From assembly GCA_020445745.1 (NCBI GenBank), contig JAGRGB010000089.1:20419-84418 (forward strand): DNA of 64,000 bases, given 5' to 3'. Positions 8,232-17,800 of this stretch are shown here, one piece after another (the stretch's first letter is position 1; each line of letters opens with the position of its first letter). The DNA is from Rhodocyclaceae bacterium. Its GTDB lineage: Bacteria; Pseudomonadota; Gammaproteobacteria; Burkholderiales; Rhodocyclaceae. The notes beneath the pieces were generated by a model that saw only the letters and a program-made list of their open reading frames with translations, searched no databases and was not told the DNA's origin. The translations under genes and the position numbers were made by a program.

Positions 8232-9422
8232 GTGCCGGCACTCAAGGTCAGCAACCTGGGCAAGCGCTACCAGGTGTTCGGCTCGCCGCGGGCGAGGCTG
8301 CGCGCGCTGCTGACCGGGCGCCAGGCCGCGAACAACCACTGGGCGCTGTCCGAGGTGTCCTTCGAGCTGGGCAAGGGCCAGTGCCTGGGCGTGATCGGTT
8401 CGAACGGGGCCGGCAAGAGCACGCTGCTGAAGCTGATCACCGGCACCGTGCGTCCGACCACCGGGTCGGTGGCACGCCAGGGCCGGCTGTCGGCGATCCT
8501 GGAACTGGGCGCCGGCTTCCATCCGCAGTTCAGCGGACGCGACAACCTCTACTTCGGCGGCGCCCTGATCGGCATCGAGCGCGAGCAGATGTCGCGGCTG
8601 GTGCCTTCCATCCTCGACTTCGCGGAGCTGGGAGAAGCCATCGACCGGCCCGTCAAGACCTATTCGTCGGGCATGACCGTGCGGCTCGCGTTCTCGCTGG
8701 TGACGGCGGTCGAGCCCGAGTTGCTGATCATCGACGAGGCGCTGGCGGTCGGTGACCAGCGCTTTCAGAAGAAATGTACCGATCGCATCGAGGCCTTCCG
8801 GAAGGCGGGCTGCACGATCCTGTTCTGTTCCCACAGCCAGTATCACATCCGGCGGCTGTGCGACGTGGCGCTGTGGCTGGACCACGGCCGTGTCCGGGCC
8901 TTCGGCGGCACGGAGCACGTGCTGTCCGCCTACGAGACCCATGTGCGCTTGCTCGAGGCGGAAGCCCAGGGCCCGCCGGATGCGGGCGGGCCCGTCGCGC
9001 GCCCGGCCGCGGCAGGGGGACGCAAGGCCGCCATCCGGGCGCTGGCGATCGCCGATCTGGGCGACGGCGATCCGCCGCAGCTGGCGTCGAAGGACCTCGC
9101 GGTGACGGTCCGCGCCCACGTCCGTGGCGGCGAGCGCCCCAATTTCGCGGTCATGCTGGAGCAGGCTCGCGGCGTCGGCATCACCTCGGTCACCACCCAC
9201 TACGACGGTGCCGAGCCGCGTCTGGTGGGTGACGAGCTGTGGGAGGCCACGGTGACCTTCCACGACCTGCCGGTGCACAGCGGGGACTACGTCGTCAGCG
9301 CCTATCTGTTCGATTCGGAGGGCATCGTCGTGTATGACGAGTGGTACCAGCATACCGTGTTCCGCTGGGTCTATCCGGCCCGCTCGGCCGGGCTCGTGTC
9401 GCTGCCGCACCGGTGGTCATGA
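8232..9422 (+). CDS. wzt: Polysaccharide ABC exporter ATPase with C-terminal cargo domain (Wzt-like)
   Basis: A 396-residue ATPase. The nucleotide-binding domain spans about 1-235, with Walker A GSNGAGKST (56-64), signature YSSGM and Walker B LLIIDEA. After a linker of about 25 residues rich in Pro/Ala/Gly comes a beta-sandwich-like domain (about 265-390: ALAIADLGDGD, TVRAHVRGGE, HSGDYVVSAYLFD) like Wzt_C. In the E. coli O9a-type exporters this domain binds the modified non-reducing end of the finished glycan and licenses export. That would fit the methyl-, sulfo- and acyl-transferase genes that follow. GTG start at 8232, four bases after the wzm stop. The stop overlaps the next gene by four bases (ATGA). 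Confidence 0.9.
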   Translation: MPALKVSNLGKRYQVFGSPRARLRALLTGRQAANNHWALSEVSFELGKGQCLGVIGSNGAGKSTLLKLITGTVRPTTGSVARQGRLSAILELGAGFHPQFSGRDNLYFGGALIGIEREQMSRLVPSILDFAELGEAIDRPVKTYSSGMTVRLAFSLVTAVEPELLIIDEALAVGDQRFQKKCTDRIEAFRKAGCTILFCSHSQYHIRRLCDVALWLDHGRVRAFGGTEHVLSAYETHVRLLEAEAQGPPDAGGPVARPAAAGGRKAAIRALAIADLGDGDPPQLASKDLAVTVRAHVRGGERPNFAVMLEQARGVGITSVTTHYDGAEPRLVGDELWEATVTFHDLPVHSGDYVVSAYLFDSEGIVVYDEWYQHTVFRWVYPARSAGLVSLPHRWS

Positions 9423-11197
9423 GCTTCCTTCCCCAGCGGCTGCGGCACGAGGGCCGGGATCTGATCGAACTGGTGCTGTTGCCGGGCCTCGCGGCGATCC
9501 TGCCGTGGCCGCTGTGCTTCCGCCTGTTCCGCTGGTTCAGCGGCTGGCGGTGGCTGTACCGCGAGGACAGCGCACCGGCGTTGGCCGAGGCGCGGCGCCG
9601 GGGCTGGGTCGCGGACGCCGAAGCCTGGGCGCGGACGAGGCGGCTGGTCACGCTGATCGACCATGCCGACCTGTACCTGACGCACACCCGATCCGATCGC
9701 TGGTTCGGCAGGTACCTGGACGTGGACGGCGACTGGTGTCCGCCGGGGCAGGGCACGATCCTGTGCACCTTCCACTGGGGCGCGGGGATGTGGGGGCTGC
9801 GCCATGCCCGCTCGATGGGCCTGAACGTGCACGTGCTGGTCGCCCGGGTGCCGGAGGAGGCGCTGCGCCGACGACGCATCCGCCTGGCCTACATCCGCGC
9901 CCGCTACCGTGCGGTGCTGCACTCGACCGGGCGCTCGACGCTGGACGTCTCTGCCAGTCTTCGCCAGGCGCTGGGCGCGCTGCGCGCAGGCGAGCAGGTG
10001 ATGGCGGCGATCGACGTGCCGCCCGAACTGGTCAAGGGCAGCCAGGAGATCCCGTTCCTCGGCCAGCGCGCGCTGATGCCCAAGGGCTTGTTGCGCATGG
10101 CGGCAGACCAGCGCCTGCCGGTACTGACCTACCTGACCGGCGTCGACGTCTCGAGCGGGAGGCGCACCCTGCAGGTGCGCCGTGTGGCGCCGAACGACGA
10201 CCTGGAAGCCCTGATGACCGGGGTCTTCGGCCATCTCGACGAGGCGATTCGTCGCGACCCGGCCGCGTGGCACTTCTGGGGCGCGGCGGGCAGCTTTCTG
10301 CGCCCTGCCCGCGCGGCGCCGGTTCCGGCGCCGGCCGCCCCGACCTGGGATGCCGCGAAGATCACCGACGAGTGGTTTCGCGCCCATTTTCACCATGCCG
10401 CCAATACCGTCTGCGAATGGCTTTCGCCCCATGTGGACTGGAAGACCCTACGCCTGCTCGATTTCGGCTGCGGCGACGGCATCACCGACCTGGCGTTGGC
10501 ACTGAAGAAGGCGCCCGAGGCGATCACAGGTGTCGACATCGACCGCGGTTTCGACAGCCTGCCGGCGACCGCGCGCCGGCAACTGGGGCTGGGCGAGCTG
10601 CCCCGGCGCCTGCGATTCGTCCGGATCGCCGCCGGCGACGCGCTGGCGGGCCGCTTCGATGTGGACGCCCTGATCTCGTGGTCGGTCTTCGAGCACGTCG
10701 AGCGTCCCTATCTCGATCGCGTGGCTGCCGATCTGTTCGGGCTGCTGCCGCCCGGCGGAATCTTCTTCCTGCAGATCGACCCGTTGTTCCATGCACCGGG
10801 TGGCTCCCACCTCGGCCGCTTCATCCGCCAGCCCTGGGCCCACCTGCTGATGGACGATGCGGCCCTGTTCGCGGCGGTGATGGCATCGACCGAACCGATT
10901 CCGCCGGACGAGATCGAAATCAATTACCACGCCCGCGACCTGGACGGCTACAAGCGCTTCGTGTTCGACGAGTATCGTCGCCTGAATCGGCTCACCGCGG
11001 ACGAACTGGCGGCGTTGTTCGCCGGCCACGGCTTCGAGATCCTGCGCGAGGAGCGTCGCGCCGAGGCGCTCGAGCCCCCCGCCGAATTGCTGCACAGCTA
11101 CCCACGCGAAGTCCTGCAGACGACCGAGATCCGCCTGCTGATGCGCCGGCCGGTAGCAGCCAACCTGACGCTCAGCGCCCCGTCAGGCGCCGCTTGA
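9419..11197 (+). CDS. LpxL-like acyltransferase fused to a SAM-dependent methyltransferase
   Basis: A 592-residue two-domain protein. Residues about 10-295 resemble LpxL/HtrB lysophospholipid acyltransferases. They have a hydrophobic N-terminal segment, the motif region TFHWGAGMWG at His119 and a second block (DVPPELVKGSQEIPFLGQ, about 199-216) that aligns with the family's 'D...G..v.F.G' region. Family members usually have His-X4-Asp/Glu; here the fifth position after His119 is Met124. After an Ala/Pro linker (297-308), residues 340-590 form a class I methyltransferase with motif I LLDFGCGDG (346-354) and acidic loop GVDID (371-375). The start overlaps the wzt stop (ATGA), and the 3' end overlaps the convergent gene by 26 bases. 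It probably modifies the exported glycan or its lipid anchor; the substrate is unknown. Confidence 0.75.
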   Translation: MSFLPQRLRHEGRDLIELVLLPGLAAILPWPLCFRLFRWFSGWRWLYREDSAPALAEARRRGWVADAEAWARTRRLVTLIDHADLYLTHTRSDRWFGRYLDVDGDWCPPGQGTILCTFHWGAGMWGLRHARSMGLNVHVLVARVPEEALRRRRIRLAYIRARYRAVLHSTGRSTLDVSASLRQALGALRAGEQVMAAIDVPPELVKGSQEIPFLGQRALMPKGLLRMAADQRLPVLTYLTGVDVSSGRRTLQVRRVAPNDDLEALMTGVFGHLDEAIRRDPAAWHFWGAAGSFLRPARAAPVPAPAAPTWDAAKITDEWFRAHFHHAANTVCEWLSPHVDWKTLRLLDFGCGDGITDLALALKKAPEAITGVDIDRGFDSLPATARRQLGLGELPRRLRFVRIAAGDALAGRFDVDALISWSVFEHVERPYLDRVAADLFGLLPPGGIFFLQIDPLFHAPGGSHLGRFIRQPWAHLLMDDAALFAAVMASTEPIPPDEIEINYHARDLDGYKRFVFDEYRRLNRLTADELAALFAGHGFEILREERRAEALEPPAELLHSYPREVLQTTEIRLLMRRPVAANLTLSAPSGAA

Positions 11198-12518
11198 TCC
11201 GGGACAGGCGCCTCGCCAGCCGGAACGCGCGCCCCGACACGAGGGCGTCGAGTTCCGCGCGCAGGCTGTCGCGCTCGCGGGTGCGCTCGGCCAGCGCCGT
11301 CCGCGAGGCTTCCAGTTCCGCCGCCAGAAGCGGCGGCAGCAACTGGTAGTCGGCCGACACCGGCCAGCCCAGCTCGATGGCGATCCGATGCTGCCCGTCG
11401 AAGGCCTTGTCGAGCATCTCCGGCGGGATCGGCAGTTCGAAGGAAGGGTCGTCGTCTTCGAGCATCATCGTCAATTCACCCGGGCGGTCCTGCGCTGCTG
11501 CAAACTTCATGTTCGTGCGCACCACCGACGCCAGGCTCTCCAGCAGTCCGTCCCAGCGCCACACGACGGTGTCCTGGCCCTTCACCAGCCGGACCGCCCA
11601 CAATTGCATGACGCCAGGGCGGTGGGCCGGTTCACAGCGCAGGCGCCGCGCCGGCCGGTCCAGGGCCGGTAGCGCGAAGCGCACGGTCTGGCGCGCCTCG
11701 CCGATCAGGCCACGGGCAAAGCATCGCGTCGCTTCGGCATAGTCCTGGTCGACGAGCATGCCGATCGCGGTGGTGAAATACGGCCGGCCGGTCTCGCCGG
11801 TGTCGAGCGCCGTAGGCTCCTGCCGCCGGCCAACGGTCGCCGGCGTCGCCTCGACGATGAACTGGTAGACGAAGGCATCGGGGCGGCCCAGCACGTAGCT
11901 GCGCACGGCCGGCGGCAGCCCGGCGAGGGTGGGTTCGAACTCGGAATAGCAGAGTTCGCGCTCGATGGTTTCCACCGCCGTCGGCGCAAAGCCATGCTCG
12001 CGCAGCTGCCGCAGCAGGGAGCGGCGGGTGTACAGGCGCACATGGGTGTCGTCGAGCAAGCCTTCGGGGCGGTAGAGGTAGTCGCCCTGCATCAGCTCGG
12101 CGACGATCCCGGCGTAGCCCGTATTGGGCACCGACACCAGCAGTCGCCCGCCGTCGGCCAACAACGCCGGCAGCTGATCGAGCAGGCGTCCCGGGGCGCG
12201 AAGGTGCTCGAGGATGTCGGCGCAGACAATGACGTCGTATCGGGCGCCGCGCAGGGCATCTGCGAGCACCGCCTGCTCCAGGTCGAGGACCCCGACGTGG
12301 CGGCAATGGGCGGCCGCGAGGGCGGCCTCCCGCGGGTTGAACGTGACCCCGTCGACAGCGCAGGCGTGCGTCTGCGCCAAGCGGCGCCCGAGCGCGCCGG
12401 TGCCGCAGCCGATGTCGAGTACCTTCGCCATCCGTGGCACCCGTGCCGCGATGACCGCGAGCGACGAGCGTCCTTCCGTTTCCAGGCAGCGATCATAGAC
12501 GTGGCGCTGGTCACTCAC
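11172..12518 (-). CDS. SAM-dependent methyltransferase with coiled-coil tail
   Basis: A 448-residue protein. Residues about 15-190 are a class I methyltransferase: motif I VLDIGCGTGALG (33-44), acidic position in HVGVLDLEQ, motif IV VIVCADILEHL and VSVPN. A middle region of unknown fold (about 200-370) has few landmarks. The end is a short coiled coil (AAELEASRTALAERTRERD) followed by SGRAFRLARRLSRIKRRL. Proteins of this type often methylate sugars in O-antigen or capsule pathways, and a terminal methyl group can serve as the export signal read by Wzt. GTG start at 12518 follows the sulfotransferase stop by five bases, so the two are co-transcribed. Its 3' end overlaps that of the convergent fusion gene. 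Confidence 0.8.
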   Translation of the reverse strand: MSDQRHVYDRCLETEGRSSLAVIAARVPRMAKVLDIGCGTGALGRRLAQTHACAVDGVTFNPREAALAAAHCRHVGVLDLEQAVLADALRGARYDVIVCADILEHLRAPGRLLDQLPALLADGGRLLVSVPNTGYAGIVAELMQGDYLYRPEGLLDDTHVRLYTRRSLLRQLREHGFAPTAVETIERELCYSEFEPTLAGLPPAVRSYVLGRPDAFVYQFIVEATPATVGRRQEPTALDTGETGRPYFTTAIGMLVDQDYAEATRCFARGLIGEARQTVRFALPALDRPARRLRCEPAHRPGVMQLWAVRLVKGQDTVVWRWDGLLESLASVVRTNMKFAAAQDRPGELTMMLEDDDPSFELPIPPEMLDKAFDGQHRIAIELGWPVSADYQLLPPLLAAELEASRTALAERTRERDSLRAELDALVSGRAFRLARRLSRIKRRLTGR

Positions 12519-12523
12519 GGGCC

Positions 12524-13411
12524 TCAAGATTCGGTCGGCGTACGGTTGGCGCGACCGATCAGGTCCTCGAGGTTGTAGCCCACCAGCGAGCATAGGCCCG
12601 GCAGCAGCGGCGTCTGGACGACTGCGGCGCGCTGGCCGGCGTCGAGCTGGGACAGCCACTTGTCGTCGCTCCAGCCACCGAAGGCCTTGGCCGCATAGCC
12701 GGCGGCCACCTCGGCGTCCTCCTCGCTGCTGTAGCGTCCGTTCTCGCGGAAGGCGTCGAACCATACGTAGGCGCCGGCATTGCCGCCCAGGCCGTGCAGC
12801 GGCTTGGTCCAGAACTCCAGCATGCCGGGCTCGAACTCCTCGCTGAGGAAGGCGCAGACCCGGCGCAGGGCCTGCTCGGGGTCGCGCGACAGGTCTTCGT
12901 AGCGGACGACGACATGGGGCAGGCTGTGCTGGGCGACGGTGCGCAGGATGTCGAACAAGGTGTCGCGCCAGATGTTGGCGGCGAGCCATGGCTGGTAGCC
13001 GACGCGACGGCGGCAACTGTCCACGAAGGAGAACGGATTGCGCACGGCGATGATGACGAAGGGGTTCGCCGGGCGTGCTTCGTCGGCCATGACCTTGCGG
13101 AACCAGCCGGTCGCCTTCGAGCCGTCCACCACGATCGGGGTGCCACCGACAGCCTGCCGGTAGGTGTCGAACACCTGGCCCGGGCCGCGCGCCAGGATGC
13201 GCTCGATGAAGGCGTCGGACCACACGTCGCAGGGCTTGCCCTGGGACGCGCACACCGGACAGAGGCTCTCGGGGGCGCCGACGTCGAAGCCCGGCAGGCG
13301 CGACACCTCGCCGGCGTAGGCGATGCGCGAGTGACCATTCAGGGCGTTGCCCAGCAGGGTCGAGCCACAGTAGGAGGTACCGAGGATGAAGACATCCTTG
13401 TCGCTGGTCAT
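12524..13411 (-). CDS. Sulfotransferase family protein
   Basis: A 295-residue protein with a PAPS-binding P-loop right at the N-terminus (FILGTSYCGSTLLGNAL, about 8-24; PAPS is the sulfate donor) and the later HVVVRYEDL and VIIAVRNPFSF segments typical of Sulfotransfer_3-like enzymes. It is predicted to be cytoplasmic and to transfer sulfate to a hydroxyl of a sugar. A cysteine cluster, C51-x2-C54-x6-C61 (CPVC...KPC), is unusual and could bind zinc. It precedes the methyltransferase in a two-gene operon transcribed divergently from the glycosyltransferase at 13596. No PAPS synthesis genes are in the window. Confidence 0.82.
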   Translation of the reverse strand: MTSDKDVFILGTSYCGSTLLGNALNGHSRIAYAGEVSRLPGFDVGAPESLCPVCASQGKPCDVWSDAFIERILARGPGQVFDTYRQAVGGTPIVVDGSKATGWFRKVMADEARPANPFVIIAVRNPFSFVDSCRRRVGYQPWLAANIWRDTLFDILRTVAQHSLPHVVVRYEDLSRDPEQALRRVCAFLSEEFEPGMLEFWTKPLHGLGGNAGAYVWFDAFRENGRYSSEEDAEVAAGYAAKAFGGWSDDKWLSQLDAGQRAAVVQTPLLPGLCSLVGYNLEDLIGRANRTPTES

Positions 13412-13595
13412 CAGCCGTCCTGTCGATAGCTGCAGGTCTGAAATCGGGTGGGGGAGCGCTTTCCATTAGACTGGCCCCCGGCGCGACGCATCGCATCACT
13501 GCCGGTGACCCCGGCGGGGGTCTGCCGTCGCCGGCCGACATTCTAATCCACAACCGGGATTCGCTCCGGCGGGGGCGGCCGCCACCCGCCTCGCG

Positions 13596-14531
13596 ATGCC
13601 GATGACGCTGGCCATGCGATTCGAAGACACCTGCGCGGTAGTCGTGAGCTATCGATATCCCTATGCCGAACTGGCGGAGCTGCTGCGAACCCTGGCGGCC
13701 TCGCTGGGCCATGTGATCCTGGTGGACAACAATGTCCCGGCGGATGCGGCGGATCTGCCCGACCTGCAGGCCGCCTGCCCCGCTGTCGAGGTGGTGGCCA
13801 ACGGCGACAATCTGGGCCTGTCGAAGGCCTTGAACGAGGGTCTTCGCCGCGCGCTGGCGAGAGGGTTCCAATGGATGTTGCTGTTCGATCAGGACAGCCG
13901 GCCAGGGGACGACATGATCCCGGCGCTGATGCGTGTGCGCGACGGCCTGCGCGCAGCCGAGCCGCCGGTGGCCGCGATCGGTCCGGCGATCTGCGACGAT
14001 CGCATGCGCACGCCACTGCCCTTCATCCGCTTCGCCGGCGGGCGCGTGATCAAGCGCTACCCGGTACCGGGCGAGCCGGGCACGATCGATGCGGACATGC
14101 TGATCACGTCGGGATGCCTGATCGACGCATCGGTGCTGCGCCGGCACGGCCTGATGGACGAGCGGCTGTTCATCGACAACATCGACCTGGAGTGGTCGTT
14201 TCGCGTGCGCGCCGCCGGCTTTCGTCTCGTCGGCGTACCGGGAGCCGTCCTCGCGCATCGGCTCGGCGAGCGGGTGCGGTCGGTGCCGGGGACCAATCGC
14301 AACATCCTCGTCCATGGTCCGCTGCGCCAGTACCACATCATGCGCAATCGGATCCTGATGTACTGGCGGCCCTATGTGCCGTTGTCGTGGAAGATCGCCG
14401 ACGTGCCACGGCTGCTGTTCAAGCTGGTCTACTTTCCGCTGATGGTGAGTCCGCGTGGCGAGAACCTGAAGAAGATGCTGATGGGCGTGTGGGCCGGTAT
14501 CCGCGACCGGCGCCTGCCCCCGGGCTACTGA
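13596..14531 (+). CDS. GT2 glycosyltransferase, rhamnosyltransferase-like
   Basis: A 311-residue single-domain GT-A enzyme. The Rossmann start CAVVVSYRYP, VILVDNN at about 40-46, NLGLSKALNEG at about 72-82 and the DxD-type motif DQDS (98-101) are characteristic of RfbN/WbbL-like rhamnosyltransferases. The later D-x-E-W-S-F-R motif (DLEWSFR) marks the catalytic base region. It would add a deoxyhexose or similar sugar to a lipid-linked acceptor at the cytoplasmic face. ATG at 13596 is used; an in-frame ATG at 13614 is an alternative. It stands alone between a divergent sulfotransferase gene and a convergent cluster. Confidence 0.85.
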   Translation: MPMTLAMRFEDTCAVVVSYRYPYAELAELLRTLAASLGHVILVDNNVPADAADLPDLQAACPAVEVVANGDNLGLSKALNEGLRRALARGFQWMLLFDQDSRPGDDMIPALMRVRDGLRAAEPPVAAIGPAICDDRMRTPLPFIRFAGGRVIKRYPVPGEPGTIDADMLITSGCLIDASVLRRHGLMDERLFIDNIDLEWSFRVRAAGFRLVGVPGAVLAHRLGERVRSVPGTNRNILVHGPLRQYHIMRNRILMYWRPYVPLSWKIADVPRLLFKLVYFPLMVSPRGENLKKMLMGVWAGIRDRRLPPGY

Positions 14532-14588
14532 GCACCCCGTGGGGCTGCCGCATTCGGCGGGCGTCGGCGAGCGCCGCGGGTCTGCGCG

Positions 14589-14828
14589 TCAGCGTTGCGG
14601 TCCGGCCGCTCCGCGGCGCCGCTCGAAGAGGCCTCGCAGGCGCTGACGATACCAGCGCAGGCGGTCCCGGTCGGTCAGGTTGCCACGCAGGCGCAGGGCC
14701 GCGTAGCGCAGCACCAGACGGATGCCGGGGTTGAAGCCGAGCGCGTTGGAGAAGACGAGGCGGTAGGCGAGGGCCATCGCCAGCAGCTTCTTCAGCGAAA
14801 CGATCATCGCGTGTCCCGGGCTTCGCAT
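14589..14828 (-). CDS. Small basic protein of unknown function in the glycan locus
   Basis: A 79-residue arginine-rich protein with one moderately hydrophobic stretch (IVSLKKLLAMALAYRLVFSNA) and a basic C-terminus (RWYRQRLRGLFERRR). Its ATG overlaps the stop of the large GT2-HAD gene by one base (TGATG), which argues for real, coupled translation. I do not recognise a family. It may be a peripheral membrane partner of the large enzymes. It is short and GC-biased, so it could still be a chance frame. Confidence 0.45.
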   Translation of the reverse strand: MRSPGHAMIVSLKKLLAMALAYRLVFSNALGFNPGIRLVLRYAALRLRGNLTDRDRLRWYRQRLRGLFERRRGAAGPQR

Positions 14829-17800
14829 CAGTTCCCCCCATGCTGCCGCCGGAAGCGGCGCAGTTGCAGCACGCGCAACAGCCACGCTGGCAGGCCGGTG
14901 GCGAGGTGCGCGGCCTGGGCGTAGGGCCATGGCGAGAGGTGCAGCTTGCGGCGCATGCGCGCCGGCGAGATCAGGTCGCGCCAGGCCAGCGGTGCGCCGG
15001 CGAGGTCGAGGACGTGGTCGTGGCCGAAGTCTTCCGTATGGACGAGCCGGCGGATGTTGTCGACCTCCTCGGGCGTCGGGTAGGCCACCGCCCGCTCGAG
15101 CAGCCCGAGCACGTAGGGCTTGAGGGTCTCGAACCCCATCCCGGTGAGCCGCTGGGCAGCAACGAAATGGCGCGCATGGCACAGCACGCCGGCCTGGAGC
15201 GCGTCGATCAGCGGGTTGCAGGCGAGCTCGCCGCGGCGGTCCGGGGCGTCGTCGTGCTTGAGGCGCGGGCTGACCCGGTCGCCTTGCCTGACGTATCCGA
15301 TGGTGGTGGCCTCCGGCGAGCGGGCGCCCTGCTCGAACAATTCCTCGAAATCGAAACAGGCGCGCTCGAAGGGATTGCCCCGACGCATGTCGAGCATCAG
15401 GCCTTCGAGGCGGTCGCTGCCTTCGAAATCGCCGTGCAGGCCGGTGACCAGGGCGAAATAGAAGCCGCGCACGTCCGGGTAGTGCCCGTCGGCGCCGAAG
15501 CTCTGTTGCATGAACTTCTGGATCGTGCCGTTCCAGCCGATATCCACCAGCGCGGCGCGCTCGGCGGACAGGAAGCCGATCTGCGCGAAGTAGTCGTGCA
15601 GCAGCGCGCGGGCGACGTCGCCGTGGTCGCGGATGCGGGCCTGGACGTCGTCGTCGGCGAGGAAGGCCAGCAGCCGCGGATCCTGCCAGTCCTCGACCCG
15701 TTCGTCGATGGACTCGAATCCGTGGGCTGCCGCCCGATCGATGAAGTCGGCCGGATCGAGGCCGTAGGTCTTGAGCACCGACAGCAGGCCCTGCTGTTTC
15801 GGGTTGTAGAAGGCGACGACGGCCTGCTCGTGGGTCATGCCGTCGGCCACGGCCGCGCTCGACACCACGCGCCGGGATGCGTAGACATAGTCGCCGGCCG
15901 GCATGTCCGCGGCGAAGCCCTCGCTGCGCCAGAGGTCGAAGATGCGGTGGAACAGGTAGCCGTCGCGGGCCAGGAAGAAAGTCCGGTCGGGAGCGAAGGC
16001 CCTCAATCGTTCGATCAGGCCGAGGGTGAAGGTGCAGAACGCGGGGCCCAGCACGTCGCGACCGTAGCGGAAGAAGAAGGCGTCGTCGTGGTCGGCCGGC
16101 GTGTTGGCGATCCGTGTCGCGACCACCTCGAAGAACTGGCGTCCCGGCCACATGCCGCCGCAGGTCGCCATCTCGGCCGACAGGCTCTGGTTGCGCCGGC
16201 GGTTGCGTTCGCGGCGATCGTCGAGGAAGCAGGTGCGAACCCCGATGCGGGCGGGTGCCATCGCGTCCGAGTGCAGATTGTCGCCGACGTGGATCATCTG
16301 CTCCGGCCCCAGGCCCTCCAGTCGCAGCACCGCCTGGTGCAGGCGGCTGGAGTACTTGCCCAGCCCGAACTCCGCCGACATGTAGATCTCGTCCACCAGC
16401 GCGTCGAGGCCGAGGCGCTCGAACAGGGCCTTGACGTGATCCCGGCCGAGGTACATGTCGGAAACCGCCACCACCCGCAGGCGGCGGTCGCGCAACCAGG
16501 CCAGCAGTTCCCGGACGCCCGGCTTGACGAACAGGGCCGTGGCCTCGAGGTCCAGTTCGAGCGCCTGGATCTCCCGGCACAGGTCCGGATCCGCCTCGCC
16601 GCGCAGGCGCGCCACCCAGCCTTCGACCAACGGATCGAAGTGGCACTCGTGGTCGGTGCCCTCGGCGAGCGCCGCCTGCCGCAGTTCGGCCTCGACCTCG
16701 CGACGCGCCGCCTCGATGCGCTCGATCGAAGGTGGCTCGGGCAGCCGTTGCCGGAGGTGCTCGGCGACCCGCCGATGGACCAGTTCCGGCGGCTCGATGC
16801 AGCGCCCCAGCAGGGTGTCGAAGATGTCGAAGGAGACGCAGCGCAGCCTGGGCAGGCCCTGTTCGACCTGTCGCCGAAAGGCCGCCAGGTGGCGGACCCG
16901 CTTCGGCCCGTCGGCGCCGCCCAGGCGGCGGGCCGCGGCGCGGATGCTTCTTGCCGGTGCGAGCAGGGCGTGGCCCAGCCGAAAGCTGCGCGAGAAGCGC
17001 AGGTCGTGCACCTGGGTGTGAAGATCACGGATCGCGTGGTCCTTTTCCTCGAGCCAGCCGTGTTGCTGCTCGATCGTCTGCCGCGCCCGGTCTGCCGCCT
17101 GCGCGTGGTCCGCCGCCATCCGCCGGATGCGTTCGTCCCGTTCGGCGATCCAGCGGTTGCGGTCCTCGATCCAGCGGTTGCGGTCGGCGATCATCGCGTC
17201 GCGCTGCGCGATCCAACGCTCGCGGTCGTCCACCAGCCGTCGCCAGTTGCCTTCCTGCTCGACCAGGCGCTGGTGGCGCAATGCCTTGTGGATCTCGTCG
17301 ATGTAGCTCTCGGTGCGCTGCCACTGGGAGCACAGGTGGCTTAGCCGCGCGGCGTGCCGGGCGTCGGAGGAAGCCAGCTTCGGCGCGAAGCGGCGGAGCA
17401 GGGCCGCGGCCTCGAAGTTCGCGTTGAGGGGGTTCTCCGAGATCGTGTTGCTCTCGTGCAGCCGGTAGCGCAGCAGTGGCGCGTCGAGCCACGCGAAGTG
17501 CTTGCCGGCGTCCAGTGCACGCATCAGGTAGGCGTAGTCGTGGACGAAGCGGAGATCCTCGAACGGGCCGCAGTCGTCCCAGCAGGCGCGATCGAACACG
17601 AAGTTCGAGGTCGTCATGAAGACATTGCCTTCGAGCAAGGTGGCCGTCCAGTCGCCGTTTTCATCCAGCGCGCGCTTCAGCTGGCCGTAGGCATCGAGCC
17701 ACCAATGCTCGCGGACCGGCTCGCCGCCCGGGTCGATCAACTCGATGTCACTGCCCACCAGCTCGGCCCCGGCATCGATCGCCGCCACGCAATGCTCGAT

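Noticed and set aside
14840-17344. 834-codon plus-strand frame over the GT2-HAD gene
   Set aside because: Composition is Ala/Val/Gly/Glu/Arg noise, while the minus strand has recognisable GT2 and HAD motifs.
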